This document shows, piece after piece, positions 56,180 through 64,000 of a DNA stretch of 64,000 nucleotides. Origin of the DNA: Turneriella parva DSM 21527. Lineage in GTDB: Bacteria; Spirochaetota; Leptospiria; Turneriellales; Turneriellaceae. The notes under the pieces were generated by a model. That model searched no databases. It saw only the letters and a list, made by a program, of their open reading frames with translations, and was not told where the DNA came from. Within the stretch, counting starts at the first letter, position 1, and every line of letters starts with the position of its first letter. Both the position numbers and the translations under genes were made by a program. The DNA is taken from the NCBI RefSeq assembly GCF_000266885.1, contig NC_018020.1, positions 2,294,001 through 2,358,000 on the forward strand, written 5' to 3'.

Positions 56180-57205
56180 TTACTTCTCCTTAGTTCTAAT
56201 ATCACGATAGTCGCCTTCGCGCAGCACCACGAACTCTCCGCTTTTGAGTTTTGCATTTTCGCTTGCGTTGAGCAGATCTTTGGCCGGCGAATCGATGTCT
56301 TCAGCAGTGAGGTTAAACGTGCCGAAGTGCATCGCGATCGAGAGCGGTGAAGCCAGGTCACGGTGCGCTCTGACTGCCTCAGCCGGGTTCACATGCGCGT
56401 GGCGCATGATCTCGTTGGGTTCATACGCACCAATCGGCAAGAGCGCTGCGACGGGTGAACCGAGCCGCTGTCTGATTTCGCGAAAATGGCCGCCGTACGC
56501 TGTATCTCCTGCGAAATAGACGAAGTGCGTTTTATCAGCAAAGATCGCGTAAGAAGCCCAGAGAGTTTTGTCCTGATCAAAAAGGCCGCGGCGCGAATTG
56601 TGCCGGGCGGGAGTCATCACTACCTTGTAGCCTGCGCCCGAAAAAGACTGCCACCAGTCGAGTTCGGTGACTCTGGGTGAAACTTCACCGTGAATGAGAT
56701 CGGCAACTGCGAGTGGTACAATAAATTGAGGATCAAATGCCGTCTTGAGCCGGCGCAGCGTCGGCAGGTCGAGATGATCGAAGTGGTTATGGCTGATCAC
56801 CACCGCGGTGATTCTGGGCAGCTGTTCAAACGCAATGCCTGGCTCGGTAGCCCGCCTTGGCCCCGCCCACGCATAGGGGCCGACCCGCGTCGACCAAACC
56901 GGGTCAGTCAGTATTGCGACCTGCCCGAATTCGATAAGCAGCGTCGCGTGGTTGATGAAAGTAATTCTTATCGTGTCAGCTTTCAGCGCCCGCGCTTCTT
57001 GCTGGCCCACAGGCCGCATTTCGCCCGGCCAGTTGCTGCTTCTGCCAAACATGACATGGCGCGCCATTGCGAGGGCGCCCATGTGTTCGGCAGGCGGGTC
57101 GTTATAGAAAACCGAGCCGTTGAAGTGATCGCTCGCGGGCAGATTGGGCGCCGAAGCGCAGTGGGGCAGCGTTGCGAGCGCCAAAATGAGCGGCAGGGGG
57201 CGCAC
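56180..57205 (-). CDS. metallo-beta-lactamase-fold lipoprotein (NAPE-PLD/UlaG-like)
   Basis: This precursor of about 341 residues has an N-terminal lipoprotein-like signal (PLILALATLPHC). The hydrolase domain has the metal motifs ATLLIEFG, SHNHFDHLD, a later NSRRG/GDTAYGG and HFGTFNL, as in N-acyl-phosphatidylethanolamine phospholipase D and UlaG-type enzymes. It is a candidate phospholipase. GTG at 57205 is chosen because it begins the signal; a longer form overlaps the divergent tetR region. It is the first gene of the TetR-divergent operon. Confidence 0.8.
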   Translation of the reverse strand: MRPLPLILALATLPHCASAPNLPASDHFNGSVFYNDPPAEHMGALAMARHVMFGRSSNWPGEMRPVGQQEARALKADTIRITFINHATLLIEFGQVAILTDPVWSTRVGPYAWAGPRRATEPGIAFEQLPRITAVVISHNHFDHLDLPTLRRLKTAFDPQFIVPLAVADLIHGEVSPRVTELDWWQSFSGAGYKVVMTPARHNSRRGLFDQDKTLWASYAIFADKTHFVYFAGDTAYGGHFREIRQRLGSPVAALLPIGAYEPNEIMRHAHVNPAEAVRAHRDLASPLSIAMHFGTFNLTAEDIDSPAKDLLNASENAKLKSGEFVVLREGDYRDIRTKEK

Positions 57206-57224
57206 GATGTCAGTGTAATCATTT

Positions 57225-57243
57225 AAGTAGTCACTGTCTACTT
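57225..57243. promoter_or_regulatory. candidate TetR-family operator
   Basis: A 19-bp partial palindrome (AAGTAG and CTACTT half-sites, seven-base centre with CA/TG symmetry, 16 of 19 positions symmetric) lies between the lipoprotein start at 57205 and the regulator start at 57275. It fits a site for autoregulation and control of the divergent operon. Confidence 0.6.
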
Positions 57244-57274
57244 TTTTGTGTATTTTGTCAGCAACACTGCTTTT

Positions 57275-57940
57275 ATGGACGCATCGACTCAAAAAACGTT
57301 AGCTGCCAGAGCCATGGCCAAAAAGAAGCCAGCTGAGCCTGAAATTGATGATCTGAAAACGGCTGTGCTCGCAGAATCACTGCGCATTATCCGCAGCGAA
57401 GGGGTGGGGGCTCTGTCGATTCGCCGCGTCGCGCGTAACCTGGGCTTCTCGCATGCTGCGCCTTACCGGCATTTTCCCACGCAGCAGCATATATTTGCAG
57501 CCCTGACGGAGCGGGGGTTCGAATTATTTTCGGGCGCGCTCAAGGCAAACTTACCCCCGCTTTACCAGACCGAACAGCTTGAAAACCGGCTGCGCGAGAT
57601 GTGCCACAACTATTTTCGCTTCGTATTCGAGAACCCAGACTATTATCAGTACATTTTTGGGCCGCCACGCTTTGACCACCACCAATTTCCCGAATTGCAG
57701 CAAAAGGGCACCGGCTCGTTCGAAATTCTGACCGAACAGATCGCGGCGATGGTGCACGCAGGGGCAATCGCGCAGGGCGATGTGGTGGCGCTTTCGATGT
57801 TTGTGTTTTCGACGATGCATGGCGCATCATCTTTGATGCTGAACGGCGTCACTGAGCACCTGGTCGCTGACCCTGAAAGACGCGAGTTGCTGACGAAGTT
57901 TATTGAGCAAAAAATTATCGCCGCGCTTAAGCAACATTAG
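57275..57940 (+). CDS. TetR-family transcriptional regulator
   Basis: This is a repressor of about 221 residues. The N-terminal HTH reads GVGALSIRRVARNLGFSHAAPYRHFPTQQHIFAAL, with the family turn, after a basic leader (MAKKKPAEPE). The C-terminal ligand domain is helical and has an aromatic stretch (NPDYYQYIFGPPRFDHHQF). It probably controls the divergent operon with the RND-TolC fusion, sensing a substrate of that system. The Met start is followed by a second possible Met at 57314. It overlaps the convergent sigma-factor gene by 14 bp. Confidence 0.88.
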   Translation: MDASTQKTLAARAMAKKKPAEPEIDDLKTAVLAESLRIIRSEGVGALSIRRVARNLGFSHAAPYRHFPTQQHIFAALTERGFELFSGALKANLPPLYQTEQLENRLREMCHNYFRFVFENPDYYQYIFGPPRFDHHQFPELQQKGTGSFEILTEQIAAMVHAGAIAQGDVVALSMFVFSTMHGASSLMLNGVTEHLVADPERRELLTKFIEQKIIAALKQH

Positions 57941-59144
57941 TCGCCCGCATGCGGTCATAGAGAAATTGGCGAATAGCCCCATCGCCCGCGAGCGCAGCCG
58001 CCCTCTTGAAAGAATCTCTGGCCCTAAGTCTGTCACCCTTTACAAGCATCAGTTCAGCCTGAACCGCCCAGTAAGGCTGATAGTTCACCGCTTCGCCTGT
58101 TATGATCGCAAGCTGGTCTTCTGCGTCGGTCAGATTTTTATTCTGCATCAACGCGGCAGCATAACCGACGCGGGCACCGACCGTGGGTTGCATATCGATC
58201 AGACCCGCATAGAGTCTGCAGATCGCCTGCCAATCGGTTTGGCCGGTGACGCCCCGGGCGGTGTGAACTGCCTGAATCGCCGCCTCAAGTTGAAATGGGC
58301 CGAAAGCCTGCATCGCTGCCGCGCGTTTGAGCGCTGCGTCTGCTTCGACGATGAAATCTACCCGCCAGAGTTTTGGGTCTTGTTTTTCCAGTGGAACATA
58401 AGCACCTGCTGCGTCGCGTCTGGCACCGGTCCGCGCCGCTGAAAAGAGCATGAGCGAAAGCAGGCCCAGTGTCTCGGCGCTTTGTGGCAGTACCTCGCTG
58501 AGCATGCGCGCGAGGTAGATAGCTTCGTCGGCGAGCCCGACCCGCGTTACGGCGCCCCCATCGACGTGGTCATGGCCGAGGCCATAAGCGCCGTAGATTG
58601 CCTCGAGCACTGCAGCTGTGCGGTCTGCAAGTTCGTCGATCTCGGGAACAACGAACGGTATTTTGCTGATGCGTATCTTGTTTTTCGCGCGCACGAGGCG
58701 TTTCGCCATCGCTGCAGGCGAGACCAGGTAGGCAGAAGCAATGCGGTCTGCGTCGAGACCCAGAATAGTCTGAAGCATCAGCGCAGCGCGTACATTTTCA
58801 TCGATGCCGGGGTGCGCGCAGACGAAAAATAACCCTAAACGCTCGTCCGACAATTCGGGCGTGCTAGTGTCTTGTGAAACTGCGGCGTAGCTGTCGGTAA
58901 GTTCGGTTTCGCGGCCGCGTCTGCGATATTGATCTGCATGGCGCCTGACGGCAACCGTAAATAGCCAGCCTTCGGGATTCTGTGGAATACCATTCGCGGG
59001 CCAGTCTTCGAGCGCGGTGCGGAATGCTTCGGCGACGGCATCTTCGGCACCCGCGATATCGCCCGACCGCGCGGCGAGGTTTGCGACCAGTTTCGCGCGT
59101 GAATCACGCGCGATCTGGGCAACTTTCTCGGTGAGCGAATTCAC
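57927..59144 (-). CDS. ECF sigma factor of the ECF42 type (C-terminal DUF6596/TPR)
   Basis: This 405-residue protein has an N-terminal sigma2 region (AEDAVAEAFRTALEDWPANGIP, WLFTVAVRRHADQYRRR), sigma4 (MLQTILGLDADRIASAYLVSPAAMAKRLVRAK) and a long C-terminal helical repeat region (DUF6596, TPR-like) that replaces an anti-sigma partner. ECF42 proteins are encoded with YCII/DGPF proteins, as here: the YCII gene overlaps it by four bases. The signal sensed is unknown in this organism. Confidence 0.88.
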   Translation of the reverse strand: MNSLTEKVAQIARDSRAKLVANLAARSGDIAGAEDAVAEAFRTALEDWPANGIPQNPEGWLFTVAVRRHADQYRRRGRETELTDSYAAVSQDTSTPELSDERLGLFFVCAHPGIDENVRAALMLQTILGLDADRIASAYLVSPAAMAKRLVRAKNKIRISKIPFVVPEIDELADRTAAVLEAIYGAYGLGHDHVDGGAVTRVGLADEAIYLARMLSEVLPQSAETLGLLSLMLFSAARTGARRDAAGAYVPLEKQDPKLWRVDFIVEADAALKRAAAMQAFGPFQLEAAIQAVHTARGVTGQTDWQAICRLYAGLIDMQPTVGARVGYAAALMQNKNLTDAEDQLAIITGEAVNYQPYWAVQAELMLVKGDRLRARDSFKRAAALAGDGAIRQFLYDRMRATNVA

Positions 59145-59497
59145 CCGGGCATCGGGGGCAAAACAGGGCGCACTTCAACGCCGCCCGCAGCGGCGCAAGG
59201 TGCCCGGCTCGCCCATTCGAGTGCCTGGTCGAGATTTTCGACTTCAATGATGAAGTAACCCCCGAGTTGTTCTTTCGCGTCGGCGAACGGGCCGTCTTGC
59301 ACATGGCGCTTGCCATTCTGGATGCGCAGCGTCGTCGCCGTTTCGGGTGGTTGCAGACCATCTCCGTTGACGATGATCTTCGCTGCGTTGAGTGCCTCGA
59401 CATAAGCCGACCAGGCACCCCAATATTGCCCGGCTTCGGCTGTATTGCGCCGTTGTAGCTCTTTGTTCGTTTCGTACATCATGAGCATGTATTGCAT
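59141..59497 (-). CDS. YCII/DGPF-domain protein
   Basis: This 118-residue protein has the N-terminal MQYMLMMYE strand and the diagnostic QDGPFADAKEQLGGYFIIE motif of the YCII-related DGPF family. Such proteins are common partners of ECF42-type sigma factors and are thought to bind a small ligand. It overlaps the sigma gene by four bases (ATGA) and follows a membrane protein gene by nine bases. Confidence 0.88.
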   Translation of the reverse strand: MQYMLMMYETNKELQRRNTAEAGQYWGAWSAYVEALNAAKIIVNGDGLQPPETATTLRIQNGKRHVQDGPFADAKEQLGGYFIIEVENLDQALEWASRAPCAAAGGVEVRPVLPPMPG

Positions 59498-59506
59498 CTG
59501 AATCTC

Positions 59507-59911
59507 CTACTTCATTTTGTCGGCGACTATCGCCGAAACCGCGCCGACGACTATGCACTCGAGCGTTCCGTAGAAGAACCACAGAAAGGCCAGAGTATGC
59601 GGAATCGGCAACACGATAAAGTTGGTATAGCCGTACCAGAATTTTGCAATCAGCCCTACGACAAGGCCGATGCTCGCGCCTTCGATAAGCCCTGTGCCTT
59701 TATACGCGCGTTGAAACAAGATAGCGAACGCGCCCGAAAACACGAGGTAGATCGGCAGAAATATGGGTGCCATCGCGGCCAGATCGGCCGAGGGGCGCCA
59801 GACGGTTGTCAGACTCTGGTAAATACCATTCAGCAGAACCTGATTGATCAGGGTTTCGAGGGCGCCAGTCAGCACGATTGCCACTGAAGCCAGAATAATT
59901 GTCTTTTTCAT
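59507..59911 (-). CDS. four-helix membrane protein in the ECF42 cassette
   Basis: This 134-residue protein has four predicted membrane helices (KKTIILASVAIVLTGALE, MAPIFLPIYLVFSGAFAIL, IGLVVGLIAKFWYG and IVVGAVSAIVAD). It is the first gene of a three-gene run with YCII and the ECF sigma gene, with a GGAGAT ribosome site at its ATG. It may be a target or partner of the sigma factor. The family is not recognised. Confidence 0.65.
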   Translation of the reverse strand: MKKTIILASVAIVLTGALETLINQVLLNGIYQSLTTVWRPSADLAAMAPIFLPIYLVFSGAFAILFQRAYKGTGLIEGASIGLVVGLIAKFWYGYTNFIVLPIPHTLAFLWFFYGTLECIVVGAVSAIVADKMK

Positions 59912-60092
59912 TGTAATCTCCTTTTGATGGGGTGTAAAATTATCGCCCCTCGACTAGGGTCGCGCAGCAATCTGCCAAATGGACAATTTCAAAAAAAAAT
60001 CGATCAATTCGCCGTTAACCAGATTTTTGCCCATAAACCTTGGACAAGTTTTTATGGCCAGAGCACAGATTTAGCATTAGCGTTCATTTATC

Positions 60093-60887
60093 ATGCTGAA
60101 TTTGCAAGAACACCAGATGTCCGCAGGTTTCAGGACTAAAAGTCTGCGCGGCGGTATGCTGCCGATGGGGCACATTCTGAACGTCGATCATTTTACCATG
60201 GCATTGCCGACTTTTCCCCCGCACCCGCATGCCGGCTTTTCTGCGGTGACGTACATGCTGCCGTGGTCGAAAGGCGCGTTCGTCAACCGTGACAGTCTGG
60301 GCGATCCATCACTCATAGCACCGGGTGACCTGCACTGGACGCTCGCGGGTTCGGGCATGATGCACGAAGAGATTCCCGAAAAGCCGGGCACCGATTGCGA
60401 GGGACTGCAGATATTCGTAAAACTCAGGGATGGTAATGAACTCGCGAAACCGCGGGCGTTTCATGTGAGCCACGGGAGTTTTCCCGAGGTGAATGCGCCG
60501 GGGATGCGCATACGCATTTTGGTCGGCGAATGGAAGGGAGTCAAAAGCGAGATACCCGAGCAAGAGAACACGACGATGCTGCACCTCAGTGTCGACCATG
60601 CGGCTGAAATCGATTTGCCCGTGCAGCGCGATGCCTTTGCGTTCGTGCTGCGCGGCCGTGGCGAAATCAATGGTGAAGCCGCAGCAGCGGGTGCCGCAGC
60701 CGCGCTCGCACCGGGGCTCAACAGATTTACGGGCGAAAATCTTGAAATCTTGCTCGGCGTCAGCGACGCTATGCCGAAGAAACCTCATTTCGCAGGGCCG
60801 TTCTGCATGTTCGACACGAACGAACTCGAAAATGCCAGGCGCCGGTTTGCAACAGGCGGCATGGGCGCGCTTTCGCCGTCGTTCTGA
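60093..60887 (+). CDS. pirin-family protein
   Basis: This 264-residue bicupin has the pirin metal motif HPHAGFSAVTYML, the second metal motif MMHEEIP and a C-terminal cupin (FAFVLRGRGEINGE). Many bacterial pirins are quercetinase-like dioxygenases or redox regulators. The N-terminus is short compared with typical pirins, and no ribosome site is visible before the ATG; a Met eight codons later is possible. The gene is divergent from the ECF42 cassette. Confidence 0.85.
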   Translation: MLNLQEHQMSAGFRTKSLRGGMLPMGHILNVDHFTMALPTFPPHPHAGFSAVTYMLPWSKGAFVNRDSLGDPSLIAPGDLHWTLAGSGMMHEEIPEKPGTDCEGLQIFVKLRDGNELAKPRAFHVSHGSFPEVNAPGMRIRILVGEWKGVKSEIPEQENTTMLHLSVDHAAEIDLPVQRDAFAFVLRGRGEINGEAAAAGAAAALAPGLNRFTGENLEILLGVSDAMPKKPHFAGPFCMFDTNELENARRRFATGGMGALSPSF

Positions 60888-60951
60888 GTACAAGGGCGCT
60901 GAAGGCGTAAACAGCCTGTTTAGCAACTTTGTACGCCGCACAATAAAAAGC

Positions 60952-60980
60952 TTGACGAGTTGTCCATTTTTGCCTACTTT
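60952..60980 (+). promoter_or_regulatory. sigma-70-like promoter of the lytic transglycosylase gene
   Basis: TTGACG and TACTTT hexamers are 17 bp apart, about 60 bp before the ATG at 61040. This is one of the clearest promoters in the window. Confidence 0.6.
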
Positions 60981-61039
60981 CTGTTTTAGTGCAATGCACC
61001 ATTGCCAAAGGGCTGAGGGTGCAGTGCAAAGGTGGGATA

Positions 61040-61675
61040 ATGACAACAAACAAGAAATTTGTAAAGCGACCGACCTTCTTTTTCGCGGGTTTTGCTGCGA
61101 TTGCGCTGAGCGCCGCGTTGTTCTCTGCTTATCCGAAATGGCAACAACAAGAGACCGAGAACTGGGTATATACCTACGTGACCGAGCATTTTCCCGGTAA
61201 AGGTGTTGAAAACCTACAGAAACTCGCGGGCATCATTTACCGCGAATCGATGAAGCTGCGCCTCGACCTCGCGAGTGACGCACACAAATATGACCGCGCC
61301 GCATTGCTCATGGGCGTGATTCAGCTCGAAAGTGAGTTTAACCGTAAGGCCAAATCACCCGTGGGCGCAAGGGGATTCATGCAACTCATGCCGGCGACTG
61401 CCGCGCTCTTGAAGGGCCGCAGGCTTTCACAAGAAGAAATTACCGATGCCGAAACCAACATTACTCTGGGCGTGCGTTACCTGAACGAAATGATTCGTGA
61501 AATGGGCACCGTTGAAAAAGCCCTGCTGGCCTATAACGCCGGGCCGGGTGCTGTGCGCAAATGGGGTGGAGTTCAAGCCTACTACACGCACGTTGTAAAA
61601 TACCACAACCGCTTTCTGGCCTACAGGGCAGAGGGCCGTAGCCCGAAACTGGTTATAGCCCAGTTGATGGAATAA
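61040..61675 (+). CDS. membrane-anchored lytic transglycosylase (SLT domain)
   Basis: This 211-residue protein has an N-terminal anchor or signal (FFFAGFAAIALSAALFSA) and a soluble lytic transglycosylase domain. Catalytic Glu lies in IQLESEFN; GARGFMQLMPATA, LGVRYLNEM and LLAYNAGPGAV are standard SLT motifs. It should cleave peptidoglycan glycan strands in the periplasm. The Met start has an AGGTGGGATA ribosome site and a good promoter. A REP-like repeat follows its stop. Confidence 0.92.
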   Translation: MTTNKKFVKRPTFFFAGFAAIALSAALFSAYPKWQQQETENWVYTYVTEHFPGKGVENLQKLAGIIYRESMKLRLDLASDAHKYDRAALLMGVIQLESEFNRKAKSPVGARGFMQLMPATAALLKGRRLSQEEITDAETNITLGVRYLNEMIREMGTVEKALLAYNAGPGAVRKWGGVQAYYTHVVKYHNRFLAYRAEGRSPKLVIAQLME

Positions 61676-61687
61676 GCAAAGCCACGG

Positions 61688-61734
61688 TTCGACAGGCTCA
61701 CCGTGACAACGTTTGTCACCCTGAGCTTGTCGAA
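61688..61734. repeat. REP-like inverted repeat between the transglycosylase gene and purE
   Basis: The 23-bp arms (left arm begins TTCGACAGGCTCACCGTGAC) match at 20 positions. The right arm has CCTGAGCTTGTCGAA, the core of a dispersed palindrome family widespread in bacteria. It lies between convergent genes and may end both transcripts. Confidence 0.75.
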
Positions 61735-61746
61735 AGGTGTGTTCGC

Positions 61747-62229
61747 TCAAATCGACAGTTTGCTGCTCAGCACTTTCTCAGATTGTGCAGTTCGAAAACC
61801 CTCAAGCCTCTTTGCCAGCGCAGCGTCACTGAGCGCGAGAATCTGCGCCGCGAGAATGCCTGCGTTCTTCGCATTATCGAGCGCGACCGTCGCCACCGGG
61901 ACACCCCCCGGCATCTGCAGAATCGAGAGCACGCTGTCCCAGCCGTCGAGCGAGTTCGCTGATTTCACCGGCACACCGATGACGGGCAGGGGCGTGAGCG
62001 AAGCCACCATGCCGGGTAAATGCGCTGCGCCACCGGCGCCTGCGATGATCACTTGAAATCCTGCTTGTTTCGCAGATTTGGCAAACTCAAACATTTTCTC
62101 GGGGGTGCGGTGTGCCGACACGACTTCGGCATGTGCCTCGACCCCGAGTTCTCTAAGTACGTCGTGCGCGGCCTGCATGACCTTCCAGTCAGATTCAGAA
62201 CCCATGATGATCGCGACTTTGACAGCCAT
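61747..62229 (-). CDS. purE: N5-carboxyaminoimidazole ribonucleotide mutase
   Basis: This enzyme acts in purine synthesis, moving the carboxyl group of N5-CAIR to give CAIR. The sequence of about 160 residues has the N-terminal [12 protein letters not shown] phosphate site, [12 protein letters not shown] and [14 protein letters not shown] motifs. It is the class I (PurK-dependent) form, which fits purK 0.5 kb away on the same strand. I use the Met just before AVKVAIIMG. Confidence 0.95.
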   Translation of the reverse strand: MAVKVAIIMGSESDWKVMQAAHDVLRELGVEAHAEVVSAHRTPEKMFEFAKSAKQAGFQVIIAGAGGAAHLPGMVASLTPLPVIGVPVKSANSLDGWDSVLSILQMPGGVPVATVALDNAKNAGILAAQILALSDAALAKRLEGFRTAQSEKVLSSKLSI

Positions 62230-62312
62230 GCGAGATTCACTCAGGGGAGCGCGCTGCGGCGTATAGTGCAAATTGGTTTGACCGTAGCGCTGAAGCTTGT
62301 TATCCTTGGTAC

Positions 62313-62681
62313 ATGGGCACTTTCAAAATAGGTCTCAAAGTTGAAAATATTACTGATCGCTCACATTCGGCGATTGTTAAGAATGTGCTCGTAGACACTG
62401 GGAGCGAATACACTTGGCTGCCCGAAGCGGTCTTGCGAAGGGTAAAGATTGCCGTCGAAAAGAAAGATGTCCCTTTTGTCATGGCAAACGGCCAGAAGAT
62501 TACCCGCTCATTGGGGTTTGCACTTATCCGTGTCGGTCAGGCGTTCACGGTCGATGAAGTTGTCTTTGCTCAACCCGGAGATTTGCAGCTCTTAGGTGCT
62601 CGAACCCTCGAAGGCCTCAATCTGGTAGTGAATAGTCGCGATAAGAAACTCGCGGCTGCGGGTCCGATTGTCGTGGCTTAG
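62313..62681 (+). CDS. retropepsin-like aspartic protease
   Basis: This 122-residue protein has the aspartic-protease motif [11 protein letters not shown] near residue 27 and the late hydrophobic loop [12 protein letters not shown]. It resembles the clan AA retropepsin-like proteins of bacteria, which must dimerise to make an active site. There is no signal peptide. It lies alone between purE and purK on the opposite strand, with a TAGCTGGTCGCTGAAA motif after its stop. The substrate is unknown. Confidence 0.82.
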   Translation: MGTFKIGLKVENITDRSHSAIVKNVLVDTGSEYTWLPEAVLRRVKIAVEKKDVPFVMANGQKITRSLGFALIRVGQAFTVDEVVFAQPGDLQLLGARTLEGLNLVVNSRDKKLAAAGPIVVA

Positions 62682-62717
62682 CTGGTCGCTGAAATAACAA
62701 ATGCCTAAGATTTTTTA

Positions 62718-63833
62718 TCAAGATTGCCAGGTCAGAGTCTCGTATTGCCTGATCAGCGTATTGCGGTCGCCGACAAGCGTAATATGGCCAAGTTTACGAA
62801 AAGGTCTCATGTCTTTTTTGCCATACAGGTGCACGTGCGCGTTCGGCATCTTTAGCGCCTTTTCAATCATTGCATTGTAGACGCCCTCTTTGCCTACTTC
62901 AGGGCCGAGCAGATTCAGCATCAGCGACGGCGCGGTCGTTTCGGGTGAACCCAATGGCAGGTCGGTCAGAATGCGTACCAAATTTTCGTATTGGCTTGTC
63001 GCTGCGGCTTCAATCGTGTGGTGACCGCTGTTGTGCGGTCGCGGTGCCATTTCATTGATGAGGATATCACCCTGTTCCGTGAGAAACATCTCAACGGCGA
63101 CAAGCCCCACGATACCGAGGGCCTTCGCCGCCGACAGTGCGAGCTCGGTGGCGCTCGTCGCGACTTCGGCGCTGATTTCGGCCGGGCATAGCTGGTATTT
63201 CAGAATGTTGCGCTGCTTGTCGAATACCATTTCGACGGCGTCGTACGCGACGCGGTTGCCGTGTCGGTCAGAGGCGACGATCACTGCGATCTCTTTGGCG
63301 ATCGCTATTTTTTCTTCAATGAGTGACTCGCCGTCGAACGCCATTTCAATATCATGGGCGCCAGACAAGAGCCGCACGCCATAACCGTCATAACCAGACG
63401 TCGCCGTTTTTTGCACAACGGGAAATTGCAGCTGCAGGCTTTTAAGCGCCGCTTTGTTTTGAGCGACCTGAAACTTTGCAGTGGGAAATTTGCCTTGTGC
63501 AAGAAATTCTTTCTGGCGGCACTTGTTCTGGATGATTTCGAGAACCTTGCCCTGAGGTGCAACGAACTTGCCCGCCGCCTTTAGCGACTCAAGAGCCGCG
63601 GCGCTGACGTGTTCAGAGTCGATGGTGACTGCGTGTGCGTGCGCTGCAAAACCCAAGACGGTTTCGGCGTGCATTGGGTCGCCCTGCACGAAATATTTTG
63701 TGAACGCAGCGGCAGGGGCTTCGGCGTTTTTGTCGAGCACGTGGCAGCGCACACCCAGGCGCATCGCTGCCTCGATCGTCATGCGGGCGAGCTGGCCGCC
63801 GCCCAAGATCGCAATGTCATTCAGAATTTTCAT
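62718..63833 (-). CDS. purK: N5-carboxyaminoimidazole ribonucleotide synthase
   Basis: This ATP-grasp enzyme makes N5-CAIR from AIR, ATP and bicarbonate, the step before PurE. The 371-residue sequence has the N-terminal ILGGGQLARM, the ATP-grasp metal and nucleotide regions (KTATSGYDGYGVR, EKIAIAKEIAVIVA, EMAPRPHNSGH) and a final C-terminal domain. The start ATG overlaps the stop of the upstream gene by four bases (ATGA), so the two are probably cotranslated. Confidence 0.95.
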   Translation of the reverse strand: MKILNDIAILGGGQLARMTIEAAMRLGVRCHVLDKNAEAPAAAFTKYFVQGDPMHAETVLGFAAHAHAVTIDSEHVSAAALESLKAAGKFVAPQGKVLEIIQNKCRQKEFLAQGKFPTAKFQVAQNKAALKSLQLQFPVVQKTATSGYDGYGVRLLSGAHDIEMAFDGESLIEEKIAIAKEIAVIVASDRHGNRVAYDAVEMVFDKQRNILKYQLCPAEISAEVATSATELALSAAKALGIVGLVAVEMFLTEQGDILINEMAPRPHNSGHHTIEAAATSQYENLVRILTDLPLGSPETTAPSLMLNLLGPEVGKEGVYNAMIEKALKMPNAHVHLYGKKDMRPFRKLGHITLVGDRNTLIRQYETLTWQS

Positions 63834-63997
63834 TTGTACAGCCTGTATTTTTGCATCGCTTTGGTGAAATCTGCGATGCGAGTTTTCTCTTGTGCCTGCC
63901 AGTCTTCGTAACTTTTGCCCGCGACGAGCGCAGCGCGGTAGCTGGTCGTGCCGGTTTGCGCATCGAGCCCCTGTTTTTCAGCGAGCCATTTTTTCAT
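63830..63997 (-). CDS. C-terminal fragment or small protein upstream of purK (window edge)
   Basis: This is a 55-codon frame from ATG at 63997, ending in a TGA that overlaps the purK start. The sequence is polar and charged (KKWLAEKQGLDAQTGTTSYRAALVAG, YEDWQAQEKTRIADFTKAMQ). The frame is open up to the window edge, so the real gene may be longer. It has no clear family but looks like a helical cytoplasmic tail. Confidence 0.55.
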   Translation of the reverse strand: MKKWLAEKQGLDAQTGTTSYRAALVAGKSYEDWQAQEKTRIADFTKAMQKYRLYK

Positions 63998-64000
63998 GAA

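Overview
The window looks like chromosomal DNA from a free-living spirochaete of the order Leptospirales, probably nearer to Turneriella or Leptonema than to Leptospira. This rests on a FlaA-type flagellar sheath protein, a DUF1554-type lipoprotein of the kind expanded in leptospires, spirochaete-style lipoboxes, an lptB-rpoN pair, LPS genes (lpxK, lptB) and a moderately high GC content by eye. The species assignment is an inference. I see no prophage, insertion sequence, transposase, integrase or CRISPR array.

Layout. 0-7.5 kb: a SpoIIE-type phosphatase, small unknown proteins, a YidB-like protein, a secreted SFPD-repeat protein, an alpha/beta hydrolase, a TANGO2-like protein, a phosphosugar mutase and tpiA. 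7.5-11.7 kb: a tolC-macA-macB efflux operon. 11.8-16.2 kb: lipoproteins and secreted or outer-membrane proteins. 16.2-22.7 kb: an OppF-like ATPase, upp, an unknown gene, a FlaA-like gene, lpxK, yicC and remA. 22.7-33.4 kb: a large DUF2339 membrane protein, ruvC, gpmA, a flavoprotein, membrane proteins and an astacin-ankyrin protease. 33.4-36 kb: an unusual tRNA-Val-derived repeat array, tRNA-Val, rpsT and metK. 36-50.5 kb: a metallophosphoesterase, clpA-clpS, a STAS protein, a VanY-like peptidase, an old-yellow-enzyme relative, lptB, rpoN, wecE and pheS-pheT. 50.5-57.9 kb: an operon divergent from a TetR regulator, encoding a metallo-beta-lactamase-fold lipoprotein, an SDR, a START-like lipoprotein and an RND pump fused in one frame to a TolC-like outer-membrane factor. 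57.9-64 kb: an ECF sigma/YCII/membrane-protein cassette, pirin, a lytic transglycosylase, purE, a retropepsin-like protease and purK.

Two regions stand out. (1) Between 33.4 and 34.25 kb, an intact tRNA-Val gene is followed by three tandem tRNA-Val-derived copies. They are separated by identical 22-bp spacers, and their loops are filled with palindromic inserts; the two copies farther away carry more inserts than the nearest one. (2) At 50.5-57.3 kb, the RND and TolC parts of an efflux system form one open reading frame of 1419 codons, with a signal-peptide-like segment and an internal ATG at the junction. No periplasmic adaptor gene is nearby.

A third theme is palindromic DNA. Palindromes lie in frame inside three coding genes (pgm, macB, the flavin oxidoreductase). 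A dispersed repeat family recurs in the tRNA array, beside rpsT and between the transglycosylase gene and purE. Several gene ends have stop codons built into hairpins.
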